A stretch of 64,000 bases of DNA from JBBROS01 sp965260935. GTDB lineage: Bacteria > Pseudomonadota > Alphaproteobacteria > Acetobacterales > Acetobacteraceae. Under the pieces are notes generated by a model that was not told where the DNA came from, searched no databases, and saw only the letters and a list, made by a program, of their open reading frames with translations. Position numbers and translations under genes: made by a program. Shown piece by piece: positions 1 through 9,994 of the stretch; the first letter of the stretch is position 1; each line of letters begins with the position of its first letter. The stretch spans positions 248,001-312,000 of the forward strand of contig OZ253374.1 of the NCBI GenBank assembly GCA_965260935.1. Reading direction: 5' to 3'.

Positions 1-1
1 C

Positions 2-862
2 ATCCCGCACCTACCGCGCTACGACATGCTTGCCGAGGACTGGATCGCCGTGCTGTCGCAGGACGCCATCCCAGTCGAGGACTGCCTCGACTTCCTGATG
101 CGGCTGAGCGGCCTGCATCAGGTCGTTTACATCGTCGAGCGCGCGGCGGAGATTGCGGGCCGGGCCTCCCTGCCGGGCTTCGTCCTAGACATGGCGGGAT
201 CTGCCCGCAACAATCCGGTCCAGGGCCTCGCCGCCGACCGCTACAAAGCGCACAAGGCGCTGCCCCACCTGGCAGTGCAAGCGCTCGTCGACAGCTACGT
301 TGCCAGTCCGGAGTGGTCCGGGCTGGGCGACGGTGATGTCGACCGGGAACGGGCCTCCAAACTGCTTAATCAGCGTTTCGCGTGGAAGGCGAAGCGGACG
401 AACAACCCAGGGAGCCACCCCACCCCGGCCGAGCAGCTCGATGCCATGCTCCTGAAGGCAAAGACCCGCAACCACGACATCGGCTCGACCTTCACCAGCC
501 ACGCGCGACGGATCGGACTGCTCAGCTCCCGCCAGCGTGCCGGGACTTGGTACGCGCCGACGGACGCGCTGCTGGAGGCGCTCGTGCTCGCCAACGTGCG
601 CGGCGCCATGGAGCTGTCCGAGTTCCTGGGGGTGATGCACACCCGCTACCATGCCGTAATCGGCCCGGCGCAGGCCGCCACCGCCTCGGGAGAGCTCCCC
701 ATCCAGCTCCTTGCTCTCAAGGAAAATGAGCGTCGACTTGAGGAACGGCTGCGGGTGCTCGGCTTTATCGACCGGAAGTCGGACGACTGCGCCTTCGTCG
801 TCAACCCATTCGCGGCTCGCCGCGACGCACCCTTCAAGGAAACGGCGCATGCTTCCTTGTGA
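2..862 (+). CDS. Unrecognised protein, 5'-partial, upstream partner of a large defence-like gene
   Basis: The reading frame is open to the left edge of the window, so the true start probably lies outside; the first internal ATG is at 26. About 286 residues are visible. The product is soluble and mostly helical, with no signal peptide, membrane segment or catalytic motif that I recognise. Its stop at 860-862 lies inside the next gene, which starts with ATG at 849, so the two are translationally coupled. The pairing of a roughly 300-residue protein with a very large one is seen in multi-gene anti-phage operons, but that is inference from layout. I cannot assign a family. Confidence 0.6.
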   Translation: MPHLPRYDMLAEDWIAVLSQDAIPVEDCLDFLMRLSGLHQVVYIVERAAEIAGRASLPGFVLDMAGSARNNPVQGLAADRYKAHKALPHLAVQALVDSYVASPEWSGLGDGDVDRERASKLLNQRFAWKAKRTNNPGSHPTPAEQLDAMLLKAKTRNHDIGSTFTSHARRIGLLSSRQRAGTWYAPTDALLEALVLANVRGAMELSEFLGVMHTRYHAVIGPAQAATASGELPIQLLALKENERRLEERLRVLGFIDRKSDDCAFVVNPFAARRDAPFKETAHASL

Positions 863-3800
863 CCTCGTCGGCCAAGTGGTCGCCGACCGCTTGGCCGGGA
901 TGATCGACCCGCTCCCGGCGTCCGGCCGCATCCTTGCCGGTGTGATGGGCCTCCCCCCGGACGTTGCCACCGCCATTGCGCGCGAGGTGGCGGCGCTCAA
1001 CTCGCATGACGGCGTGGTGGACGCCAGCGTGCACCCGGACATCGTGTCAGGTGCCCTTGGGACGGCCCGCAAGAGCGAGGCTACCGCCACGGAGCACCGC
1101 AACGAGCCGATGAGCGACGACGTGGTGCTTACGCTCTACTGCGTCCCGGCTGCGGACGTGGCTTCGGTCGAAGCGAGTGTGCAGCACGTGGAGCGGATCA
1201 CCGATGCCTGGCTGCTCGACGACATCTCCCTTTGGGCCAACCGTGCACTACCCGGAACAGGGGCCAATGCAACGTTCAGGCAGCAGCTCGAGGGCCTTCT
1301 GAAAGGGCTGGTGCGCTACGCTCCGGACTCCGAGGCCAAGCGGGTTGCGGAGTACGCCGTCCGCGTCGCCGACCTGATCACGGCGGCCGGGCAGCCCTTC
1401 AAGGCGGCGGCGCGCGCCGCCCTCCCGGCGTTGCGGCTGCCCAGGGACTCCGGGGACCCCGGTACCGACCTTGCGGAACCCGCGCAGGCCGCTGCGTTCT
1501 TCAAGAAGGCCTTCGCCGAAGCGCAGCCCTTGCTCCACCTGCGCGACAAGGACGGCGAACCCCTGGACCGGCAGGCACTCCACAAGAACCTGGACAGGCT
1601 GGTTAAGGCAAATGAGATCCCCGCCGAGCCCGCCGCCGTGCTGGGTGCCCTTATTCGAGACCCCGACGTTGGTGACAGCGGATGGACGCCGTCTCAGGTG
1701 GCTGCGGCGGAGCTGCAATGGGAGCATATGGAGCGCCTATTCGCCGACGAACGGCGGAGGACCAAGCCCACCTTCGGCAGCGAAACCCGCAAGCACTTCG
1801 AGGCTCGTCACCCGACGATGCTGTCCGTCGAGGAGCGCGCCCTCCTGGACGACCTGCGGTCTGACAGCACCCGGGCGAGCGAGGCGTTGGACGACTTTTT
1901 TGAGCACCATCGGGACAAGCTCAGGGCGGACCCGAAGCTCTATCGCCGCTGGGAAAAGCTGGTCTTTCGCAAGCCTATCGAGGTCGCCGATCTGGCGGAG
2001 GGCCTGCTAAGGCTCGCCACCCGGCTCCGGCCCGACAACGACGGCACGGATGACTCGATGGGCCTATACGTCCGCCTATACGAAGGCGACACGCCCGCAT
2101 TCTGGACCGAGGACAAGAACACCAAGCTCTGCAGGCTCCTGAGGACCCGCTGGCGCGGCCTGAACGTGCTGCTACAGCCCGTTGTTGCCTTGGATTTCGG
2201 GAAATGCTGGAGAGACGATTGGGAGGCGGAAGCGGAGGCGGAATCTGATTGGGAAGAGGTCACCGCATCTTCGAAAGAGGCCGTAACCTTCCGGTTTGAG
2301 GGCTACGCGGTGCCGCGCTCTACGTTCGCGAACGGCGCTCAACCTAGTGAGGACGACCTGCGAAAGGCATCCGGTCGCGCCCAGATGTTCTGGCGGCCCT
2401 CGGTGGACGCGATGGACACCGCCTTTCCGATCGACGTCGGCGTGGCGGTCAGGCTTGCGGGCGAGATCCCCCTGCTGACCGCGACCGTGACACCCAACCG
2501 CTACGATCGCCACGGCGCGCTGCAGGCGATCGACATCGAGGACGTCTCCACCATCACCGACGTGACCGGGGACGCGAACGGGCGCCTCGCGGATCCGACG
2601 CGCCCGGAGAACCGGATGGACCAAGCGTGGAGTGCGGCAATCGCCAAGCTCGCCAAGGATGGCATACTCCCGGACGGCGACCACGCCTCCCTGACCGCGT
2701 GTTACGACCGTTTCCGCGTGTCGTACGGCAAGGCATTGAGAGCGATTGCCTTGCAAGGCGGGGCGGGGCTGTCCGAACCCGCGTTGCTCGAACAGGCCGA
2801 GCTCTACGGAGACCTGCTGTCCGAGCTGGCCCGGGTCGCACGGGCCGAGGTCTGCGTGCGGGACCTGTGGCAGCCCATGCTGATGATTGGGGCGGCGGTG
2901 GTCAGTTCGGCCCGCCCCTGCGTCCTGGTCACGGCCTGCCACCCCTTGCGTCTAGCGGAGATCGCCATCAAGGCGCGCCAGCTCGGCAAAGCCATCGAAC
3001 GCATCATGCAAAGCCCCGGCACGGTGGCGGACGAGGTCAGCGACTACGTTGACGCCGTAGTAGCCACAATGGGTGGCACATACTACGCCGACGTAGGTAT
3101 TGTCCCGGGTTCTCCCGCCGTGCTGGTCGCGGAGAGCAAGCGACTAGGCGACGTCAGCCTGCTCGAACCGCCGACCTCCTGGGATCCGGAGATCCTGGCC
3201 GACGAGCCCGCCGAGGCGACCGTCGCCGCATTCGAGCGGGTGGCTCAGGAGTACCTCGACCTGCGGCCGCACGAAAAGGCGAGCTTCTCCGCGGTCCTGA
3301 TCGACGTGGAGTCGGAGAACCTCCCCGTCCAGATGGCGAACAGCATGGCCAAGCGCATTGAGGGCGACCCGGGGCTGCGGTGCGACCTGGTACTCACCCA
3401 TGATAGCGTCGGCAGCCTGCGCCGCATCTACGAACGCCAGAACAGGCGCATCGGACACGGAGTCGACACGTCCCTGACCAGCGAGGCGGCCCGGAACTTC
3501 CTATCTCGGCTGCGCGTGGCGATCGTGAACCCAGAGACTCTGGCGGCCTCAGGCGGCAAGAACCACGACATCGTCGTCCTGCAGGACGTGATTTCCAGGA
3601 GGGCAGAGGTGCGCTGGACCCGGGCGGAGCCCATGGCTGCGCCCGATCTCGCGACGAACGTTCCTACATCCCAGAGCCGTCGCAAGCCGTTCCGACGCGG
3701 CGACACCACGTCCGGCGCGTACCTTTCGGCCCCGGGTAGCCCGGCGGCCGTGCAGGCATATGTCGACGCCGTGCATGATACTCAGGACGGTCGCGCCTCG

Positions 3801-4380
3801 GAACGCACCGGCACCGCCTGGTTGCCCATCCAAGAGGTCGAGTTCCGTTCCGGCAAAGTAAAAGACACGATGGAGAAGGCTCACCGCCTGGGCCATTGGG
3901 TGATGACCTACGATCGGATCGCTGACCGCAGGCTGGTGTCTTCCGACGAGCGCCGGATACTACGCTACTTCTCCGACCCCCGATCCGACCACAACGTCAT
4001 CGTTTCCGCCGAGGTCACTGAGCAGGCGCTGGGCGAGCGGCTTCGGGCGGACTTGGAGAACGCACTGCCCGGCGAGGAACCTGCGGTCATCCATGCTATC
4101 GCGGCCGCGATTCACGGAAAGTCGGCTTCCATCTCGGGGGCCATCGTCATGCGGGGAGCGCAACGGCGCAATCACGCGCAGGAGCTGCTCGGCCTCGTGC
4201 TGGCCCGGGCCCAAGTTGACCTGCTGCTGGGCCAAGGTGCATCCGACCACCGGACGGCTTGGTTCTTCTTGGGCGAGGTCTGCGGCTGGCTTGGCTTGGG
4301 GGGCGGCCTGCGGGCGGACCTGCTGGCCGTCGACTTCGGGATGGGACCGCAAGGGCCGCTGATCCGCTTTACTGTTGCCG
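849..4380 (+). pseudogene. Large protein (about 1,180 residues left), probable defence-operon component, 3'-truncated
   Basis: The chosen start is ATG 849, which overlaps the upstream stop. An in-frame extension upstream is only a shadow of the preceding gene. The frame runs without interruption to about 4380. There the sequence switches to an antisense IS3 transposase fragment, and the natural C-terminus is lost. No Walker A motif is visible in what remains. Near residue 700 there is a segment reading CHPLRLAEIAIKARQLGKAI, and the last native stretch is DLLAVDFGMGPQGPLIRFTV. Very large proteins of this kind, usually with a C-terminal FtsK/HerA-type ATPase or a nuclease part, occur in phosphorothioation-linked (DptH) and methylation-associated defence operons. 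I see a general resemblance only and cannot prove membership. Without its C-terminus it is probably non-functional. Confidence 0.55.
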
Positions 4381-4589
4381 AGGGCGTTGGTGCAGCGCCT
4401 GCTCCAGCGCGTCGAGCACGAAGCCGGCCTGGGCGGAGCGGGACGCGCGCCAGCCGACGATGCGACGGGCAAAGACGTCGATGACGAACGCCACGTAGAC
4501 GAAGCCCGCCCAGGTCGCGACGTAGGTGAAATCCGAGACCCACAGGGCATTCGGGCACAGCGCCTTGAACTGCCGATTGACCCGGTCAA
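4381..4589 (-). pseudogene. IS3-family OrfB integrase-core fragment
   Basis: Read on the minus strand, this encodes LWVSDFTYVATWAGFVYVAF followed by ARRIVGW and ALEQALHQR, the middle of an IS3-family rve integrase domain. Neither end of the element is present. The right side is cut by the ISL3 terminus at 4590. The left side passes directly into the truncated large gene at about 4380. The fragment marks an old insertion into that gene followed by deletion. Confidence 0.85.
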
Positions 4590-6374
4590 GGTTCTCCCGC
4601 GCTTTGCGTGGATTATGACGATAAAGCACTGATATTTGGGCGCCGGTGTCGCGCTACTTATAGAACATAACATGAACGAGCTTTGTCCCATGCCGGGCTG
4701 CCGCGTCGAGGCGATCACGCCCGACGGCCCGGACCTTTTCCACGTCGCCGCGCATGGCACCCGCCCTGGCGGGCGCTGCCCGGACTGCGGACGTGCGAGC
4801 CGCGCTGTGCACAGCCGCTATCGCCGGCACCCGGCCGACCTGCCCTCGCTTGGGCATCGGGTGCGCGTCGGGTTGCGGGTGCGGCGCTTCTACTGCCGCA
4901 ACGCCAAATGCGCACGGGGTACCTTTGCCGAGCGCCTGCCGGAATTGGTGGCGCCCCACGCCCGGCGCACGCGCCGGTTGGCCGCAGCGCAGGCGCGGGC
5001 TGGGGCGGCTCTCGGCGGCGAAGCGGGCGCCAGGCTGTTGCCCTGCCTTGCCATGCCGGCGAGCGCGGACACCGTGCTGCGCCTGGTCCGCAAGCTTCCG
5101 CTGCCCGAGCTGGAGCCGCCACGCGCCGTAGTCGTGGACGACTGGGCGATGCGCAAGGGGCACACCTACGGCACGATCGTGGTGGATCTCGAACGCCGCC
5201 GCGTGGTGGACCTGCTGCCTGACCGCACGGCCGAGACGCTGGCGAACTGGCTGCGGCAACGCCCGAACATCGCGGTCGTCGCCCGCGACCGCTCGACGGA
5301 GTATGCGCGCGGCGCCGCCCTGGGCGCGCCCGATGCCGTGCAAGTCTGTGACCGCTGGCACCTACTGGCCAACATGCGCCAGGCGGTCGAGCGCTGGCTG
5401 CACGGCGCCCACGCCCGGCTCCGGTGCTTGCCGGCGTTTCCGGCCGGCGCTGCGGAAACCACCCCCGCTCCTGCCCGCCGCGACCGCGCTTTCCCGCGCA
5501 GCACGCCCGAGCGGGCGGCGGGTGCTGCGAGCCGCGCCCGGTGGCAGGACCGCTACGACGAGGTCCGGCGCCAGCACCTGGCGGGCGAACCCCTGCTCGC
5601 CATTGCGCGGGCGATGGGCCTCGCCCGTGCGACCGTGCGCAAATACGCCCGCGCCGAGAGCGTCCCAGCCAGGACCGCCTACGGGCCGGGTCCCAGCATT
5701 CTCGATCCCTACCTGCCCCACCTGGAACGGCGGCTGGCCGAAGGCTGCGAGAATGGCCTTGCCCTGTGGCGTGAACTGCAAGGGCAAGGCTTCCCGGGCG
5801 GGACCAAGCAGGTGCATCGATGGCTCGCCGAGCGACGCACGGTGCCGGTCAAGTCTGGGCGGCGTGCTCATGGGTCCCACAACAGCCAGCACCCTGCGGC
5901 ACGCGACAAAGGACCGCCCCTGCCCACGCCGAGGCAGCTCGCCTGGCTGCTGGTCCAGCCCGCCGCCAGGTTGGGGGCGGCCGAAGCCGCCGCGGTCACC
6001 CGCATTGAGCGGGACGACGAGGCTAAGATGGTGGCGAGGTTGGCACGCCGGTTCACCGCGCTTGTGCGCGCGTGCGGCGTCAGGGGCCGGCAGGAAGGCC
6101 ACGCCCCGGCCGACCCGGCCGCCGAGTTCAACGCTTGGCTGGCTGAAGCCCGTGCATGTGAAATCCCCGCCATGGCGACGTTCGCCGCCGGGCTGGAGCA
6201 GGACGGCGCGGCGGTGCGGGCCGCCTTGACCCAGCCCTGGAGCAGCGGCCAGGCCGAGGGTCAGGTCAACCGGCTCAAGCTGCTGAAACGGCAAAGCTAC
6301 GGCCGCGCCAGCTTCGACCTGCTGCGACGGCGCGTTCTGATGGTGGCATGATCCACGAAAAGCGCGGGAGAACC
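4590..6374. mobile_element. ISL3-family insertion sequence, complete
   Basis: The element carries about 26-bp terminal inverted repeats. The left end at 4590 begins ggttctcccgcgctt, and the right end finishes at 6374 with its complement; the two differ at a few inner positions. It contains a single transposase gene. The 8 bases on each side (ccggtcaa and gcgagaac) do not match, so no target duplication survives. A 5' fragment of a related copy lies at 63481-63740. Confidence 0.85.
4672..6351 (+). CDS. ISL3-family transposase
   Basis: This is a 559-residue transposase from ATG 4672. The N-terminal zinc-ribbon has CPMPGC, CPDCGR and CRNAKC cysteine pairs at about residues 4-90. A DDE-type ISL3 core begins near residue 145 (VVDDWAMRKGHTYGTI) and includes CDRWHLLANM at about residue 225. 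The C-terminus carries the family hallmark SSGQAEGQVNRLKLLKRQSY. A helix-turn-helix-like insertion lies at about residues 310-335. Full length and no frameshift suggest it could be active. It belongs to the element bounded by repeats at 4590 and 6374. Confidence 0.92.
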   Translation: MNELCPMPGCRVEAITPDGPDLFHVAAHGTRPGGRCPDCGRASRAVHSRYRRHPADLPSLGHRVRVGLRVRRFYCRNAKCARGTFAERLPELVAPHARRTRRLAAAQARAGAALGGEAGARLLPCLAMPASADTVLRLVRKLPLPELEPPRAVVVDDWAMRKGHTYGTIVVDLERRRVVDLLPDRTAETLANWLRQRPNIAVVARDRSTEYARGAALGAPDAVQVCDRWHLLANMRQAVERWLHGAHARLRCLPAFPAGAAETTPAPARRDRAFPRSTPERAAGAASRARWQDRYDEVRRQHLAGEPLLAIARAMGLARATVRKYARAESVPARTAYGPGPSILDPYLPHLERRLAEGCENGLALWRELQGQGFPGGTKQVHRWLAERRTVPVKSGRRAHGSHNSQHPAARDKGPPLPTPRQLAWLLVQPAARLGAAEAAAVTRIERDDEAKMVARLARRFTALVRACGVRGRQEGHAPADPAAEFNAWLAEARACEIPAMATFAAGLEQDGAAVRAALTQPWSSGQAEGQVNRLKLLKRQSYGRASFDLLRRRVLMVA

Positions 6375-6799
6375 GCGAGAACGGGCAGACCGCCGCAGGA
6401 TCGGGCACTGTGGTGCGGACTTTCCGGCCTCGCACGACGCCCTGCATGTCAATCGGCTTTCAAACGGGACCCCCAATTGGAGTGCGCCCCTGGGGGTGGA
6501 CAGTTTCAAGCCGCTGTTTTGACCGTCTGCTGGGCGTGTTGATCCTCGAACTGCACGGGGCTGAGATAGCCCAAGGCCGAGTGCAGGCGTCGTGAGTTGT
6601 AAACGTCGTCGATGAACCGCGGAAGGTCTGCGGTGACATCCTCGAACGTCTCGTAGGCGGCCAGGTAGACGGCCTCGACCTTGAGCGTTTTCATGAAGCT
6701 TTCCGCCTTGGCGTTGTCGTATGGGTTGCCGCGCCGGCTCATGGAGCCGACCAAGTTGTGGGCCGCTAGCAGGTCGCGATACGGCTCGGATGCGTATTG

Positions 6800-8253
6800 G
6801 GTGGATTCAAGTGGTCGTCGCAACACCTGGACGGAGGAGGTTGGGATGGCGGGTCGGCGGCGGTCGGATCGGGCTTTACGGAACAAGCTGAGGTCGCCGG
6901 GGCGCCCTCCCGTGGCGCGGCAGGAGCACCGGCGGCGGTTCTGGGCGTTTGTTGCGGCAGGATTGTCGAGCGAGGACGCGGCGATGGAGGTCGGAGTATC
7001 GCAGCCGGTTGGGTTCCGCTGGTTCCGAATGGCAGGCGGGATGGCGCCGTCGCACCTGTCGCGCTCGGCCAAGCCGCTTTCGGGACGGTATCTTTCGTTT
7101 ACCGAGCGGGAGGAGATCGCGCTGTTGCGGGCGCAGGGCTTGGGCGTGCGGGAGGTTGCACGCCGGCTGGGGCGGGCGGCGTCTGCGATCTCGCGTGAGC
7201 TGCGTCGCAACGCGGCCACGCGGGGTGGCGAGCTGGACTACCGGGCCACCACGGCGCAATGGCACGCGGAGCGGTCGGCACGCCGGCCGAAGCAGGCGAA
7301 GCTGGCCGCCAACACAGCGCTGCGGGACTATGTGCAGGACCGCCTGTCCGGCGCGGTCGCTGCCCCGGGCGGGGACGCAGTGCCTGGACCGGCCGTGCCC
7401 TGGAAAGGCCGTCGACATGGGCCTCGGCAGGCCCGGCGCTGGGCGCGGGCGTGGAGCCCGCAGCAGATTGCCCAACGCCTGCGGCTCGACTTTCCCGGGG
7501 ACCAGACGATGCGCATCAGCCACGAGGCGATCTACCAGGCGCTCTACATCCAGGGCCGGGGCGCGCTGCGGCGCGAGCTGACGGCCTGCCTGCGCACGGG
7601 TCGGGCGCTGCGGGTGCCGCGGGCGCGCACGCGGGGCCGAGGCAAATCGTTTGTTGCGCCTGAGGTGATGATCAGCGAACGGCCGGCGGAAGCAGCCGAC
7701 CGTGCGGTGCCGGGCCACTGGGAAGGGGACCTCATCCTGGGCCTGGGCAGTTCCGCAGTTGGCACGCTGGTGGAGCGCACGACGCGGTTCACCATGCTGC
7801 TGCACCTGCCGCGCATGGAGGGTCACGGCGCCGGGCCTTCGATCAAGAACGGGCCTGCGCTCGCCGGCCATGGCGCCGAAGCGGTGCGCGACGCCATCGC
7901 ACGCGCAATCATCAGCTTGCCCGAACAGCTCCGGCGATCACTGACGTGGGACCAGGGGGCGGAGATGAGCCAACACGCCCGGCTGCGGATCGACACGGGT
8001 GTTGCGGTCTACTTCTGCGACCCGCACAGCCCTTGGCAGCGGGGCACGAACGAGAACACCAACGGGCTGCTGCGGCAATACTTCCCGAAGGGCACCGACC
8101 TGAGCGCGCACAGCGTGGACGACCTTGCCGCGGTGAGCGCGACCCTCAACGGCAGGCCGCGCAAGACCCTGGGCTGGAGAACGCCGGCCGAGGCGTTTGA
8201 CGAGGCGCTGCGGGCGGCGCACACAGGCGTTGCGACGACCGGTTGAGACCGAG
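6800..8253. mobile_element. IS30-family element nested inside IS3 OrfB
   Basis: The imperfect terminal repeats share ggtcgtcgcaac near both ends. The element is flanked by the 3-bp duplication ttg (6797-6799 and 8254-8256), the expected size for IS30. Joining the outside sequence restores the IS3 OrfB reading frame across its DRGSQ-YASEP region, which fixes the boundaries. Confidence 0.88.
6846..8246 (+). CDS. IS30-family transposase
   Basis: This is a 466-residue transposase from ATG 6846, with a purine-rich stretch just upstream. An N-terminal HTH_38-type helix-turn-helix (LSFTEREEIALLRAQGLGVR, about residues 90-110) precedes the DDE integrase core. That core includes GHWEGDLILG near residue 295, LTWDQGAEMSQH near residue 365 and CDPHSPWQRGTNENTNGLLR near residue 390. 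The frame is intact, so it may be active. It is the innermost of three nested elements. Confidence 0.93.
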   Translation: MAGRRRSDRALRNKLRSPGRPPVARQEHRRRFWAFVAAGLSSEDAAMEVGVSQPVGFRWFRMAGGMAPSHLSRSAKPLSGRYLSFTEREEIALLRAQGLGVREVARRLGRAASAISRELRRNAATRGGELDYRATTAQWHAERSARRPKQAKLAANTALRDYVQDRLSGAVAAPGGDAVPGPAVPWKGRRHGPRQARRWARAWSPQQIAQRLRLDFPGDQTMRISHEAIYQALYIQGRGALRRELTACLRTGRALRVPRARTRGRGKSFVAPEVMISERPAEAADRAVPGHWEGDLILGLGSSAVGTLVERTTRFTMLLHLPRMEGHGAGPSIKNGPALAGHGAEAVRDAIARAIISLPEQLRRSLTWDQGAEMSQHARLRIDTGVAVYFCDPHSPWQRGTNENTNGLLRQYFPKGTDLSAHSVDDLAAVSATLNGRPRKTLGWRTPAEAFDEALRAAHTGVATTG

Positions 8254-8801
8254 TTGCGACCCGCGATCGGAATGGTGAATGCAGCCTTTCGGCGGCGTGC
8301 GGTTCCGGATCGCTGCCTTGAGCGCCGCCACGGCGATGCGCGCGTCCATCGACCGGCTGATCGCGTAGCCGACCACCATCGCGCAGCGATCCCACGGCGT
8401 GATGTCAGCGAAGCTGACAGGGCGCGACCAGGCATCCAGAATGGCCGCCAGATAGACGAAGCCGCCCGGGATGGCCACATACGTCAAGTCTGCAACCCAG
8501 AGCTGGTTCGCGCGGTCGGGAACGACATCCTTGGCCAGGTCGGGGTAGATTGGCCCGCCATGGTCGCTGTCCGTCGTCACCACGAAGCGCCGCCGCCGCT
8601 TAGGCTGTAAATCGTGCTCGCGCATCAGGCGACGGAGCTTCTTGCTGTTCACCACCACGCCCTGGTGGCGCAGCGCCGCCCCAACCCGGCGGTAGCCGTA
8701 GCATTCGAACTCGTCGCAGATCGCGCCGATCCGGGCCAGCAGGTCCTCAGCATCCAGCGCAGAGGCTGCGGTGTCGTAAAAGGTCGAGCGGGACAGTTCC
8801 A

Positions 8802-9152
8802 TCAGCTCGCACCCCCGGACAACGGAGAGGCCGGAGGGCCGGTGACGACGGAGGCGGTCGCGCTTCTCGGCCGGGGAGCATGCTTCAAAGCCCCCTTTAG
8901 CAGTTCGAGCTCCAACGCTTGCCGCCCCACCATCCGCTCGAGGGCCGCGATCTTGGCCTCGTATTCCTGGATCAGGTCCGCCGCCTGCACGTCGTCGTCC
9001 AGGGCGCCAGCCTCGAACGTGCCGACCCAGATCCGGATCAGCTGGCGTGAGATGTCGTGCCGCTTGGAAAGCGCATGCAGCGTTTCGCCCGCGATGAACT
9101 CCCCAGCAACCTGCCGCTTGAACGCGACGCTGTGTGAACGATGCCGTGCCAT
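8802..9152 (-). CDS. IS3-family OrfA (transposase DNA-binding subunit)
   Basis: About 116 residues from ATG 9152 (an alternative ATG lies at 9161). An HTH_8/Tnp_1 domain (FKRQVAGEFIAGETLHALSK) is followed by a leucine-heptad coiled coil (QEYEAKIAALERMVGRQALE). It overlaps OrfB as usual for IS3. It is intact, but its OrfB partner is split, so the element cannot transpose unaided. Confidence 0.85.
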   Translation of the reverse strand: MARHRSHSVAFKRQVAGEFIAGETLHALSKRHDISRQLIRIWVGTFEAGALDDDVQAADLIQEYEAKIAALERMVGRQALELELLKGALKHAPRPRSATASVVTGPPASPLSGGAS

Positions 9153-9265
9153 GACTTCCATCCTCCGGAAGCCCAGGCAGGGGGGTCAATCCATTTCGCC
9201 CAATCTGTCCACCCCCAGGGGCGCACTCCAAATCGGCGTGCAATTGAAACCCCTTTTTGGTCTGA

Positions 9266-9994
9266 TCACGACCGTGTCTTAAGCCTGTAGCTCTCGTTTC
9301 CGGTCTCGACGATGTCGCAATGGTGGGTGAGGCGATCGAGCAGCGCTGAGGTCATACGAGCGTCGCCGAAGACTTGCGGCCAGTCGGCGAAGTCGAGGTT
9401 GGTGGTGACGATCACCGAGGCCTGACCGTGCAAACGGGCCAGGAGGTGGAACAGCAACTCGCCGCCCGAGCGCGGAAACGGCAAGTAGCCCAGCTCGTCT
9501 AGCACCACGAGGCCGAGGCGGCGCAGGTGGTTGGCCATCGCGCCCGCATGGCCGTTGCGGCTCTCCGTTTCCAGTCGGTTCACCAGGTCGACGACGTTGA
9601 AGAACCTTGCCCGGGCGCCAGCGCGGATCACCTGGGCGGTGATGGCGACGCTCAGATGCGTCTTGCCGGTGCCGGTGCCCCCGACCAGCACGGCGTTGCG
9701 CCGCTCTGCCAGGAACGCGCCTGCGTGCAGGCTGCGCACCAGCGCCTCGTTGACCGGCGAGAGGTCGAAGCGAAAGCCGTCGAGGTCTTTCATCTCCGGC
9801 AGTCCGGCGATGCCGAGCCGGTAGCGGATGGACCGGCTCTGGCGCTCAGCCGCCTCGGCGCGCAACAACTCGCCCAGGATCTCCTCGACCGTGCGGCGTT
9901 GCCGGATGCCCTGCACCACCGTCTCGTCGAACGTCGCCGCCATGCCGCGCAGGTGCAACTCGCCCATTGCGGCGATCAAGTCATGCCGCTGCAT
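9266..9994 (-). CDS. istB: IS21 helper ATPase IstB
   Basis: The product has 242 residues from ATG 9994, a start that overlaps the istA stop by 14 bases as is common in IS21. It is an AAA+ ATPase with Walker A GGTGTGKTH (about residues 105-113), Walker B-like LVVLDELGYLP near residue 165 and a sensor region VIVTTNLDFADW. IstB assists IstA in target capture and strand transfer. The gene is intact although the left end of its IS21 has been interrupted. Confidence 0.93.
   Translation of the reverse strand: MQRHDLIAAMGELHLRGMAATFDETVVQGIRQRRTVEEILGELLRAEAAERQSRSIRYRLGIAGLPEMKDLDGFRFDLSPVNEALVRSLHAGAFLAERRNAVLVGGTGTGKTHLSVAITAQVIRAGARARFFNVVDLVNRLETESRNGHAGAMANHLRRLGLVVLDELGYLPFPRSGGELLFHLLARLHGQASVIVTTNLDFADWPQVFGDARMTSALLDRLTHHCDIVETGNESYRLKTRS

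Larger units (their letters stand above)
6506..8897 (-). pseudogene. IS3-family OrfB transposase, split by IS30
   Basis: The gene is read on the minus strand in two parts, about 8897-8254 and 6799-6506. The upstream part carries the HTH_21 region and the start of the rve core (ANQLWVADLTYVAIPGGFVY, then GCIHHSDRGSQ). The downstream part resumes at YASEPYRDLLAAHNLVGSMS and has NPYDNAKAESFMKTLK with the catalytic Glu, then a normal C-terminus. OrfB overlaps OrfA in another frame, so the family's usual programmed -1 frameshift near 8880 would have made the OrfAB fusion. The IS30 insertion inactivates it. Confidence 0.88.
6478..9230. mobile_element. IS3-family element nested in IS21, itself interrupted by IS30
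   Basis: Terminal repeats start tggagtgcgcccctggggg at 6478 and end with the complement at 9230. They are near-identical for about 26 bp and are flanked by the 3-bp duplication aat (6475-6477 and 9231-9233). OrfA and OrfB are on the minus strand. OrfB is split by the IS30 element at 6800-8253; removing that element gives a standard element of about 1.3 kb. Confidence 0.88.

Noticed and set aside
185..1102. 305-codon minus-strand frame across the first two genes
   Set aside because: Low-complexity Arg/Gly-rich composition and no ribosome site. The sense frames are coupled by overlap and show normal composition.
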